The position numbers were made by a program, and so were the translations under genes. From Eumeta japonica (taxonomy: Eukaryota; Arthropoda; Insecta; Lepidoptera; Psychidae): a stretch of 64,000 bases of DNA. Shown here in pieces: positions 44,301-61,591 of this stretch. The DNA is taken from NCBI GenBank assembly GCA_005406025.1, contig BGZK01000144.1:310001-374000 (forward strand), given 5' to 3'. The notes under the pieces are model-generated. The model had not been told where the DNA came from and made no database searches. It was given only the letters and a program-made list of their open reading frames with translations. Position 1 is the stretch's first letter, and the number at the start of each line of letters is the position of its first letter.

Positions 44301-46714
44301 TGCCGCTTGTGGACATCGCTTTCATTAGCAATCTTTTCCTGTCGCTTCAGTTTCACCTTCTCTAAACGTCATTTTCTTTGTGTAGTAGTTTCTTTTTTTT
44401 TTGTTGACGTTGTTCCCACGAGTATAGGACAAAAACGGTCCGTCTCCCAGAGGTCAATTGTAGAGGGATAAGGGCTTCAGTACAACAGGGTTCGCCCTGG
44501 TACCCTGAGGCGCAACGTTAGCGATATGAAATGTTTATACACCCTCATACCATTCAGCATTCGACACGTGCTAACCTTGGCATTGGATCATCCATCTAAT
44601 CAATCAGACATAATCCACATTCATAACAAACGGAACGAACTTTTTTTCCCAAAGTTGGAGTTGCAGTTCACGCGAACCTAGATACAAGACGAATTAAACG
44701 AGCCCAAACCCGATGGGGTTGCGTCGTTTGATTACGGAGTTCCTATGGCCACCTTCCAACTCCATCAACAGACCCTGGGTACCATGCTGTATCAAAGTAT
44801 TCGTCAAGACGAATCAAACGAGCCCAAACTCGATGGGGTTGCGTCGTTTAATTACGAAGTTCCTATGACCACCTTCCAGCTCCATCATCAAATCAGCTCT
44901 ATGTCATAATAATATTGCATTGTCATCCGATTTATACATGCATGCAAAATTTCAGCTCAATTGGAAACCGGGAAGTGGATCAAATTTAACTTACAAGATT
45001 TGATTATAGACCGACAGACAGACAACTGGACAGGTGAAAATAAATAAAAGCTTATAAAAACTGCAGATTATAGTGCAGACGGAATACGCTGTGTATGGTG
45101 AAATTGGAAGGACATTATTCATTACAAGCGCCGGAAAAAAACCATCAATTGGGATCGCTACTGCCAACAGCTGATGAGACTCGAGCAAGAAGTAAAGAAA
45201 AAACGAGCCGAATTGATCAATAGAAAGGGTGTGGTTTTCCACCATGATAACGCCAGACCATACACATGTTTAACCTCTCAGCAAATATTGAGAGTTTGGT
45301 TGGAAAGTGTTAATATGCATACACCATATAGTCCTAACCTTGCATCCTTAGTTTCGGTCTCTTCAGAATTCTTTAGGTTGTGTTAGGTTAACATCAAGAT
45401 TATACTGTCAAATCTGCTTTTCGCAGTTTTTTATCGGAAATCCCAAACTACAACAATGGGATTATCACCACCTACATAATGGCAACAAGTTGTTGAAGAA
45501 AATGGCATGTATAAAATTAAACCTATTTATCTTTTCGAACAAGTTTCACATTTCTGAAAATTTTCGTTGAATGATTCTAAAAGACCTAACCAATGAGATT
45601 GAAAAAAAAAAGTATTTTATCGTGTTTACTCCTATATCATACTGAAACGTCCCTATTACATATATGTGGTACATGGAACAGGTTATGTTAAAATAAGATC
45701 GTAGTCGGGTCAAAGTTTATAAACCTTGAAAATTTATCTATACTTATATATATACACCTTCGTGGATATGTACATGATATCATTTAAAAAAAAATGTATG
45801 AACCCTTGCAAATATGATTACTAAAACATTTTTACTGTAAAGAAAAATCAGATAAAGACCCTAAGCGAAATAATTATCACTACAAATGCGATGTGCGCTT
45901 GCGGAGTTAGGAGGTTACTAGAGCACCGACTCGCCGCCATCGGTCCACTTCAAAGCGGCAGTTTCATGTGTTGTACTGTACAGTACAACGCACGAAACTT
46001 TGCCGTTATTAATTGCCTGCGAATGATGTAATACGCATGTTTAATACTCACCGACTCTTCTTTCTTCTCCCCCGCATGCCAATTTTACACCATAGCGACG
46101 CTTTCGTGATTAACTTCACAGCGGCAAAGTTTTGTGCGTTGTAGTTAGTGCAAAACACTTACCCGCCCGCTGCGCCTGTACCGACAACTCGTAAACATTC
46201 TACGTACACAGTGCTGTTATTGGGGATGTGCTGATAGTCATTTCTAATAATATTTTCAATACCACATTTGTCAAAAAATACTGATTCAATTAGTTTCTTT
46301 AGCAAAGTTAATCTAAAAAAAGTTGATACGTCCATTTGCGAAAACACGTATGATGATATTGTAAACGCTATTTCGTTAATCCAACGAACAAAATATTGCT
46401 CAAATTATTTATGTATTCTCATTACGTAACTGCACAATATTTTCTTAAATAAATATAAACGATAGAGAATCAACTGATTGTCGTTATTTAAAAAACAAAC
46501 TCTAACTCTTTGATAACCAATGATGTTTCAAATCATTACATTGAAACACACACTAATATTTTTACCGTTTCCAGATATCCCGTTCCGTTACTGCAGCAAC
46601 ACGGATTGCAAGTTCCTGTATGCAAATACATGCAATGAATACAATCTGATCAGCCGGTGCTGTTGTGTCGACGTGCAGAGAGACGTCCCCGCCGCCAACA
46701 GCATCCAAGTGTAG
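32307..46714 (+). CDS. Predicted secreted Pro/Gly/Tyr-rich protein with duplicated CCC cysteine module, 202 aa, four exons
   Basis: Coding exons 32307-32370, 32722-32766, 41424-41783 and 46575-46714 total 609 bases. All junctions are GT-AG and phase 1. Residues 1-22 are a classic signal peptide (basic-hydrophobic start, IFILFMGVVVA core). Residues 51-128 are a linker of NYPG/QYPG/NYPN-like repeats rich in Pro, Gly, Tyr and Asn. The C-terminus holds 12 cysteines in two equal modules: C130-x2-C133-x7-C141-x8-C150-152 and C163-x4-C168-x7-C176-x8-C185-187. The product is likely an extracellular or structural/matrix protein with disulfide-linked ends. I do not recognise a named family. Introns 2 (8.66 kb) and 3 (4.79 kb) are packed with transposons. 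Expression and exact cleavage cannot be read from the sequence. Confidence 0.75.
32722..32766 (+). CDS. Cys-rich secreted protein, exon 2: 45-base microexon
   Basis: Bounded by a CAATAG acceptor and a GTGAGT donor, it encodes EQPATNYEQSRNNL (residues 23-36), a polar spacer after the signal peptide. Both ends are phase 1, so the exon is skippable without a frame change. Confidence 0.65.
33000..35320. other. Intron 2 of the Cys-rich gene, AT-rich, no feature firm
   Basis: No exon with coding composition and splice sites was found between exon 2 and the Helitron end at 35327. Only short palindromes such as CCGATTGTAAAACAATCGAT (33567) are visible. Confidence 0.45.
35366..35490. repeat. AT-only tract (AATAAT/TATTAT)
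   Basis: About 120 bases of almost pure AATAAT, TTAATTAATAAT and ATATATTATT words, strongly self-complementary, lie between the Helitron 3' end and the end of its gene. Confidence 0.8.
35618..39862 (-). pseudogene. Helitron Rep-helicase (RepHel), frameshifted
   Basis: From an ATG at 39862 (MPRRRTLTGRKEREHNRVS) the frame shows a Cys-rich finger (CNLCHRRWFD...CALCRKF), the Helitron-like N domain (YSGQVINFHQD; GYICRAFPTLFPTGKGDLRD), the HUH nuclease motif (FRIEFQHRGSPHMHGLFW at 38285-38340), the Tyr motif YIAKYASK (37820-37850), ERDYSAQE, then a PIF1-type helicase: Walker A GKAGSGKST (36840-36880), DEMSMIG (36600-36630), GDINQLPPVNDRP (36480-36515), TIHKSQGLTLDKA (35770-35805) and a terminal YVAFSRVKTFEGL. 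It cuts and unwinds DNA for rolling-circle transposition. There are frame breaks near 39580, 39330, 38775, 38365, 38030, 37720, 36500, 36350, 36060 and 35740, yet the domains are well preserved, so decay is recent. Confidence 0.88.
40450..41420. other. Rest of intron 2 of the Cys-rich gene
   Basis: A local cluster of CATATAATCATC/ATCGATGTCATA words lies at about 40695-40765. Otherwise nothing was recognised before the exon 3 acceptor. Confidence 0.4.
41424..41783 (+). CDS. Cys-rich secreted protein, exon 3: repeat linker and first CCC module
   Basis: A TTCACAG acceptor leads into GGATTCGG and the exon ends at a GTGAGT donor after CCATCCC. It encodes residues 37-156: FGLKEIADFFLGGNYG, the Tyr/Pro/Gly/Asn repeats and the first cysteine module ending in ACCCENPS. 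GC content is far above the intron level. The other-frame ORFs across it are shadows. Confidence 0.8.
42596..42829. mobile_element. hAT-like MITE, 234 bp
   Basis: Left end CAGAGGCGGATCA and inverted right end CAGAGACGGATTA are hAT-type termini related to those of the 15.9-17.6 kb element. Flanking octamers TACTAGGG and TGCTACGG agree at six of eight positions, consistent with an aged 8-bp duplication. No coding frame. Confidence 0.6.
43862..45080. mobile_element. Insertion of about 1.2 kb inside the mariner
   Basis: The inserted block starts in A-rich sequence with AACAAGCTTTTATAAGTTG near 43900. It ends with two tandem modules (44.69-44.9 kb) and a tail that includes GCAAAATTTCAGCTCAATTG, GACCGACAGACAGACA and AATAAAAGCTTATAAAAA near 45057. 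The two ends share an inverted AAGCTTTTAT/ATAAAAGCTT word. I recognise the tail as a common lepidopteran repeat end. The class (SINE, RTE tail or TIR element) is not settled. Confidence 0.55.
44688..44905 (+). repeat. Two tandem modules of about 120 bp
   Basis: AGACGAATYAAACGAGCCCA, GATGGGGTTGCGTCGTTTRA, TTCCTATGRCCACCTTCCA and GCTCCATCAWCA occur twice in the same order, with about 120 bases between equivalent points. Diverged units of the same module are at 20.46-20.94 kb. Confidence 0.8.
45945..45981 (+). mobile_element. 3' remnant of another AGTACAACGCAC MITE copy
   Basis: CTTCAAAGCGGCAGTTTCAT and GTGTTGTACT match the 3' end of the family and directly precede copy C, so two copies lie head to tail, the first truncated. 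Confidence 0.6.
45982..46144 (+). mobile_element. AGTACAACGCAC MITE, copy C
   Basis: AGTACAACGCACGAAACTTT at the start and GGCAAAGTTTTGTGCGTTGTA at the end form the inverted ends. The core ATGTAATACGCATGTTTAAT and CATAGCGACGCTTTCGTGAT matches the other copies. It lies in intron 3 of the Cys-rich gene. Confidence 0.78.
46575..46714 (+). CDS. Cys-rich secreted protein, exon 4: second CCC module
   Basis: A TTTCCAG acceptor opens the exon, completing His157 and continuing IPFRYCSNTDCKFLYANTC to SRCCCVDVQ, then a 14-residue polar tail and TAG at 46712-46714. It encodes exactly one cysteine module, matching the one at the end of exon 3. Confidence 0.8.
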
Positions 46715-46719
46715 CATTA

Positions 46720-48170
46720 AACTTGAATATCACGAATACATAAGTACTTATATACCTATTGTATGTATGTATCCGTGTCAAAATATACAAAACGTAAATT
46801 ATTTTGATATAGTAGACTTATATTCCCTGTAATGGAATGGGTATACTTTTTTACATCGAAATACAGAGTTAGACATGAAGAGCGGTATTAATTTGATATT
46901 AAAAATCATTGACGTTTATGCATAATCTAGACCACAAAAACAATATACACAGGTGATATTCAAATCGACTAGTTCACATTTATACCATCGCGACTGAACG
47001 TAAAGATTACATCGCTAGAAGCTAACACCTTCTATATTGGTATTACAGAAAATACATGTAAATATTTAGTACAATCAACGAAATAGACACGTAAGTTATT
47101 ATTAACCATTCCAATAATAAGATGTTGCAAGACCAGCAAAAAATAATTCTATACGACACAATAAATATCGAACATCAGATTTTATTTAATTTCTAATCAG
47201 TACGAAAAGATATGAAAAAGAGCTGTCCTATGTAGGTATCTGAAAAAATCTTGGAAATGTTGGAAATGTCCAGACAAAGCCCTAAAAATATAGATATTTT
47301 TGGACACACGGAGAAGGGGTTCAAAAATTGCCATTTCTTCATTTCCAAAAACATTACAAAGTACACTGAACTCCCAACACAATGAGATCTAAAATAAATA
47401 GTTTTCGGTATTACACCGAATCAATTATATGTATTTTAATTGATTAGGCGTATAAAAAGAATACTGTTAAAAATAGAATATATTTCCTTACGAGTTTGCC
47501 TAGTCAAAATCATTTTTCATTGACCACGGCGCAAAAGGTGTATACTGTAATTAATCTTTCTTTAAAATCCCAATTTATTGTATTATAATTACATTTATTT
47601 CATTGATTGTACATATTTTTTTATTATAAACGTAAAAACGTAATTATCAACATTTACATATAATATCTATTATTGTTCTAATTTGATTGTACTTATACAG
47701 CGATATGTAAGTTTATTAAATATTTATTTAAACTGCTATCTTTTATTTACAAAATACAAATTGAGGATATAATTTAATTTCAATTACAGTTTAAGTACAA
47801 ATGATACATTACTGTCTGGACCAAGACAATTAAAATGAAACTATATCACAATTTTTTTTCAAAACTGAAAAATTGATCATCATTGTCAAATAATTATGGT
47901 GAATTATCAAATGAAACGCTTAGAGTAACAAAGTGATTTTTTTTGTTAATATTATAAACTCGTTATCTCATCAGGCCAGCAGCTTTATTAAATTGTCCAT
48001 AACAATTTTCTCGAAGTTTCAAATCATCTGAAAAGGGAATTGCTCGATATAGATGCGGTAGTTCCCAACAAGAATTAAAATTAGTTTTCAGCAATGGGCA
48101 ATTGTGGTCATTTTGGCAAGTTTTCAACATTTTGAGGTTTATTTATTTTTATATTTTATATCAAGTTAAA
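46720..48170. other. Downstream flank of the Cys-rich gene
   Basis: AT-rich sequence with no second gene. No canonical poly(A) signal could be tied to the gene with confidence. Confidence 0.4.
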
Positions 48171-48179
48171 ATTAAATTA

Positions 48180-49244
48180 ATTTACATTCTATTATTATTA
48201 TAGCCTTTATTGCTGAAACTAAAGTAAACATTATTTATCTAACTTATATATGTACATTAACACATCGGTTATCCTAAATATTAATCAGCGCGTCTTGTGA
48301 CACATAGGCCTCTTCCAGCCTTTTCCACTCCTCTCTGTTTCTGTTCCTTTTTCTTTTTTCATATGTTTTTATACCGACGCCATTGTTTTTTCCTGGCATT
48401 TCAGCTGGAAGGGATTGGTCGCTATCCCCCACGGGGACCAGCCGGCTTGAGGAAGGTGTAGTGATTTTTGTTTTCTATTTGAGTTTTTTTCCTTTATATG
48501 TTCTGATCTTCCAGTTACCGATGTGTGTTAATGGCTATTCTTTATTTAATTCTGACGTCAAATGAGATCTTTTTTTGTACATTCGTTCGAAGGCATTTAT
48601 TTTATTAATTTTTGGGCGAATATTTTCGTTGCTTTTATTTGGAGAGTCAGATTGTTCTCTCTTCCGTTTGTCCCGTACATCTCCTTCTTTGTCTTTTACA
48701 ACCAGCTTATCATATTTTAAGTATGCTGTACGTCCCTTTTTTTTTCTAATAGCTGGGGTATAAGTTCTCTTCGTTTTTCTAAAACTTCTTTATTAAAATC
48801 TTCATTAACAAATATATTTTTAGGTAGTCTGCTTTTGTTTTTCAAAATTTCATTTCTTTTCCATACGTTCAAGATGTTAATTAAGATCGGGCGTGTTTTG
48901 CCATTTACCTTTCCAATTGTAAACGCTTTGTTAATATCATGCATGTTAATTTCTATATCAGAATCATTTAGCGTTTTTATTATCATTTCAATTATATTAG
49001 TTTTATATTTTGTGTGCTCTTCAAAACCATAGAAAATCAAATTATTCACCCTTTTCCCGGATTCCAGATGTTTGACCTTCTCATTCAATTTCTCCATTTC
49101 ATTTTTTTAATACAGGTTTTCTTCCACTAAAGATTTCAATTTCTCGTCCATTTATTCTCTGCTAGAATTTCGTAATATTGTTGTTTGTTTTTCCATCTCT
49201 AGTTTTAGATTTGAAAATAATAATTGCATTTGATCATTCATCAT
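48180..49244 (-). pseudogene. Non-LTR retrotransposon ORF1 relic joined to a 3' tail
   Basis: From an ATG at 49244 the minus strand reads MMNDQMQLLFSNLKLEMEKQ and then, after two in-frame stops, a coiled-coil-like MEKLNEKVKHLESGKR followed by NNLIFYGFEEH, INKAFTIGKVNGKTRPILI, WKRNEILKNKSRL and VLEKRRELIPQLLEKKRD. After a frameshift, AYLKYDKLVVKD and KRKREQSDSP follow. This is the LINE ORF1-like nucleic-acid-binding domain with the usual basic tail. No reverse transcriptase follows. Instead a SINE/LINE-like tail runs to about 48180, ending GCAATAAAGGCTATAATAAT. The ORF2 part is deleted. Confidence 0.65.
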
Positions 49245-49259
49245 GGGTGATTTTAAGTT

Positions 49260-52200
49260 TCAGTAATGGCAACACTGATTTGAGTTCGTATAAAATAATT
49301 TATGGTAATGACAGCACTACATTATTTTAGTGGAATATTATTTTGTAAAAGTATTATTTCGGCTTCTGTTGTTAGTAGCCTTAATGAGGTCAATGTCCGA
49401 TATTGTTTGTAGGTTATAGTACCACAATAAAACTTGCAGTTAATTTTGATATTCACTGAACACACACAAAGTTCGTATTACTATTATGATATATTTAGTC
49501 TTTAACGTTTATTTCATTAGCACAGTTTTTAGTTTAAGTAGATTTTTTAGCACTTTTATGATTATCTTTGCGGATCGCACTTGTTGACGTTTGTACAGTT
49601 TAGCGGTCGAACCGGAAGCTTTCTATTATTACTCATACCTAAACTTTGAAAATTGACTTATGGAGCACAAATGAAATATCAGTGCTAAAAAATTAATTTT
49701 CCAAAAAAAATATTTAAATAAGATTTTTATGAATTCTTCAAGTAGTTTGTAATTTTCCAAAAAAAAAAAACAAAATAATTGAGTAGGCCTGTGTCCCACG
49801 GTAATTTTGAGATTCTCCTTTAATTTCAATCTGTAACTTCCCACTTTGGTAATTGAATATTTTCATAAAATTGGGATATCATTGTTTTGTCACATTTTCA
49901 AAAATCGAGTTTTCACCAGATCTTAACGTACCAGCGTCTTTGAAATCTATTTCGACCATTTTGCGAATGATATCTATACATCTTTAAGTCTCTTATAACT
50001 TTTGAACGGATTAACCGATCTAATCGCAATTTACGATACATAAAAGGAGGTCCACTCAACTTACCATTCCCCGAAACATCGAACTAATTTCGTACAGCAA
50101 ATTTTAAAATATCCCAAAAATAAAGTTTTCAGAAAAATATACATATATATGAAAACAAAGATTTAGATAACACCAAAATTTTTTTGACATAACTAAAGAC
50201 ATACACATATTCAAACCATTTAGTTCCTTCCGACTCCTATGCATTTCAATTGAAATAAACCCTTCCATAATTGTAAATGAAAATCACCAGTTTCAATAAA
50301 TGTAAAATCATTAGTATGGATTAGTGCATTTCACTAAATGCATTAAGGTGAAATTAATAAACACGCATTTATTCAAAAGAACTTATTAATCAAAAGATAG
50401 TCCAATCACACTATTCATTGTCACAATAATCAAGTGGTGCAGTTATTTAAGAAAAATAATAGGTACCTATTTAATACTATATCTAAACACAAATTTAAAA
50501 AATAGTCTGAGGACAATTTTGTTTCTATGTTAAAATATCCACCAGCTCTAATGATCTATACATAAAAACAAATAATTAATGGGATCTAAACAAATACTTC
50601 TATGTTTAAACAAGTATGCATTATTTATAGCCCAGTTCGCATTTCTTTCCTCTCATTTTTGAACAAGTCAAAATCCTCATTTTCTCTAAAAAAATGTATT
50701 CTCTTCAAAATTACTCAGCTGACAGAGATTGGCTAATCTAGTTCTGACCAATCAGTAACTGTATAGGTTCTGAAAATTTAAAGATTCAGGATCATTGTTA
50801 CTGACACAACATTACAGCAAAAACAAATTAGTATCGGAATATTACACTATTTACAAGATAAAAAAATTAAAAAAAAACTTATTGTTTTCAATATAGCAAG
50901 TTCGGTAATGGCTCAAAAGTTACAGGTAAAATGTACACTTCTTGCATATATAAACATGTCACCGTCATACATAAAAAGTACTTATTGCTTTTTAAATTTT
51001 CATTATAATTGCATCATCGTTTATGGTGGACTATATTTATTTTCAGTCCCTTTCTTCATCGGCGTCAATTTTACAAACAGCCCTAAGCGAAATAGTACTA
51101 TTCAATTAAACAACTGCACAACATTCTTACCGTGCGCTGACTTTAAGCGCATCACAGTTACATACTAATTCGCTTACATTTTAACAGGCGAAATAGTTAC
51201 ACTTCACATGGTAAATATGGTACTTAAAACTACATTAATTAAGAGACGCCAACAACTAGACAATTACGATGAATTTTTATTTTTTATCTGAATTGTGCAA
51301 CTAGCTTTTTCTATGCACAAATACATTATAATGAATATCAGGTTCCATAATTTAACTTGCATATCCATGTATTAAAATGACAAACATATTGCGACATACA
51401 TTTTGGTGATATCTGTGATTTTTTTTTAATATTACAAATGTATGAATATAACAGTATGATCACCTGCGCCTGCACAGGTCTTTTCATTTTTATTTAAAAT
51501 CAATATATGTAATTTCTACATATTTATCTAAATATGCCCACGTCCAAACCATAAACAATATGAAATAGGCAATCTGAACATTTTATAAAGTTAAAAAACG
51601 TATATTTACATTGCACATTAAGACCATGCAAGGTGTGAAACATCTTACAAGAATCTACTTCAAAATAGCAATTTGCCTCCAAACTCACACCAGGAGAGTG
51701 TGCGGAACTCAAGGTACAAGGACCCAAACTGATATATTTAATTGTGAGAAGGTAGGCCTCAATAGCGGCGTAATAAAACCTGATACAATAATGCCAATTA
51801 ATTAACATTAAATTATATCCCTATGGATAACAAAAAACCATGTCACTCTACCATTATAGTAATTGTACTGATTTTTAGAATATAAATAAACAGGAATTTT
51901 AATAAATATCAGGTGTGTTTCAGACATACAAAGTCAAAACTTTCATGAAGTTTCTGAAATAGATATTTTATCACCGTGTAACATAGTATTTGGATATACA
52001 AACATTGTATGTAATTTTGGTAAAAAAATAACAAATTATGTGAGCTACGGGAACCTGCCTCTTAGAAAAGTTCCATATGTCTGAAAGCATTCACAGTATA
52101 TCGAATGTAGCAGTAACATGTTGTTCAATCACTACAGTTTATGCTCAAATTTATCATAAAAAAAGCTAGTTGTATCACCGCCTAACGCTTGTAATACACA

Positions 52201-53560
52201 TATTGAAAATTTCGATGTTGTCATTACAATCCTCATATTAAAGTACTTATAACTATTACAGACCACACAGTGATATAATAGGGTATCCCTTCACAAGCAA
52301 ATCTGAAAACTGTAATGTTTTTGTTTTAAAACAGTTAATTAACATTTTGCTCACTCTGCATAATCACAGGTTTTTCTAAATCTTTAAAATTACAGAAGGC
52401 TCACATTTTAGGGCAACAAATAAATTGTCCATTGATAGAAATATACAAATATATTGTCTGAATTATTCTTCAAATATCTGCTAACAAAAATTAATATGTG
52501 AAAGCTCGGCTAGTGTAAATAAACAACAAAAAATGTGAAACTCTTTTATTCTTCAAACAATGGCTTCCTTCTAATCAAAAAATCTGTTTTAAGACATCAT
52601 GGCAAGTGTATTATGTGTTATCTTTATTGTTACAATGTATTTTAGATAAGTCATTTCCAAAAAATAATTTTTGAAAAAATTTTGAACTTTTTATACTAAA
52701 AAATTATCTATTATGAGATAAAGTACTAAATATTTCTTCAACAATTATTTTCTACGATCTTATAAAGGTCCTATTCTGGATTTACATTAACATAACAAGT
52801 TTTTCATAGTTATACAAACAGAATAATTGGATACAAATAAGACCTCATCATTGTTATTTAGAGAAATATATATACAAGAGCAAAACATAAACTAAATTAT
52901 TTAATACAAATACAATTAATGTAGTTTCAAAATTTGAGTTTTCGGACCTACAATTAACTTAAAATAATCAATATAGCACATATTAAAGTAAATCATATCA
53001 AAGACAGCACTGTGACATTATTCTTGAATTAATTCTCTTATCTCCTTTCAATTTTATAGCTTGTACCAATTGACAATATATCTGTGTCTAGATTGTACAA
53101 GATCTCAGATGTATCTCAGATGTTCACATAAGGCAGACTGTACAATTGATTTACAATAAATTTTAAAAATAACGAAAAATTACCTTATTGAAAAAATTTA
53201 GTGATTTTGTTATAGAAATAAAAAAATGTTTAGTATCAATTCTCTGTAATATTAATTAATTAAATTGAAAAAGATTTTAATAAACAATACAATACACAGT
53301 ACAAAATGTAATGATGAAATTGTTACATATCCATGGAAGATAAATAAATATTAATATTATTTTAAAGTATCTAAAAAGAGGCTTCCAATTACTTATAATT
53401 GCTATATTTTGTTAATAAAACTATTATGTGTAGTAATTATTAATGCAGGCCATCCCTTTTACTTGAAAAAAATACGATTTATTCTGGAAACAAAAATGAA
53501 TAACACTTCTTGAAATCTATTAAGTATAATCATTTAGTTGAAAAATTATACTTGTGATTC
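49260..53560. other. Long AT-rich intergenic region
   Basis: No frame has domain or splice support, and no TIR, LINE or tandem structure was recognised. Frames of 60-95 codons here are unconnected. Confidence 0.45.
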
Positions 53561-53570
53561 AACATTTTGT

Positions 53571-53729
53571 AGTACAACGCACGACACTGCTGCTCTGATT
53601 TGTCCGAGGAGGATGTAATGCGCACATATAACGCTCCCCGACCCTTTCTTCTCCCTTGCGTCCCTTTTTTACGCCATTACATCCCTTTCGTGACCAACTT
53701 CACAGCGGCAGAATTTTGTGCATTGTACT
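53571..53729 (+). mobile_element. AGTACAACGCAC MITE, copy D
   Basis: AGTACAACGCACGACACTGC opens and GCAGAATTTTGTGCATTGTACT closes the copy, so both termini are complete: AGTACAAYGCACRAMA inverted. It lies just beyond the 3' end of PRMT1. Confidence 0.8.
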
Positions 53730-53849
53730 GCATATAAAATTGAATGAGAATTAACATACTACAGAAACCTCAAAAGCGTAAATAAAACTACAATCACATA
53801 AAATAACAATAAGGTAAGTAAAAAAAAGTCTAACCGAGATTGGTAATTT

Positions 53850-53855
53850 TTTATT
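53850..53855 (-). terminator. Possible PRMT1 polyadenylation signal
   Basis: AATAAA on the minus strand lies about 285 bases past the PRMT1 stop codon. Other near-matches exist in this AT-rich DNA, so the choice is tentative. Confidence 0.3.
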
Positions 53856-54138
53856 TTTGCATATTTAAGAGCTTAATTAATTTCTGGCTGTTTAATTCAA
53901 TGAAAAATATTTATGAACTATGATACCACTGTGTGATCATCAGTTTTTTAAACTGAAATTTTACAAACTTTTATGTCATGCAAAGTTTCCAATAGATACA
54001 TTGCAAAATAGCTGGTAGAATATGGTTACATATCTTCAATGAACCAACACAATTCTTACAATATACGACATCGTATTGACAACATATCAAAATTTTGACA
54101 CAAGCAATCGACATAATGGTGAATGAAGGAAGGCAATT

Positions 54139-61591
<7,453 letters not shown>

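Larger units (their letters stand above)
43386..45557 (+). pseudogene. mauritiana-type mariner transposase, split by an insertion
   Basis: The 5' half (43386-43860) translates with frame changes to MSESNVEIQYVLKFYYKK, then KVEQDRHISSYDKAEELRI (helix-turn-helix) and ICDSILKRNETEPSLK, stopping at the first catalytic region (DGEKWVTYD). The 3' half (45090-45557) resumes with RLEQEVKKKRAELINRKGVV, FHHDNARPYTCL and TPYSPNLASL, and ends near KIKPIYLFEQVSHF at a TGA. About 1.2 kb of unrelated sequence separates the halves. Point stops and indels occur in both. The order and lack of overlap show one copy interrupted after insertion. Confidence 0.82.
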
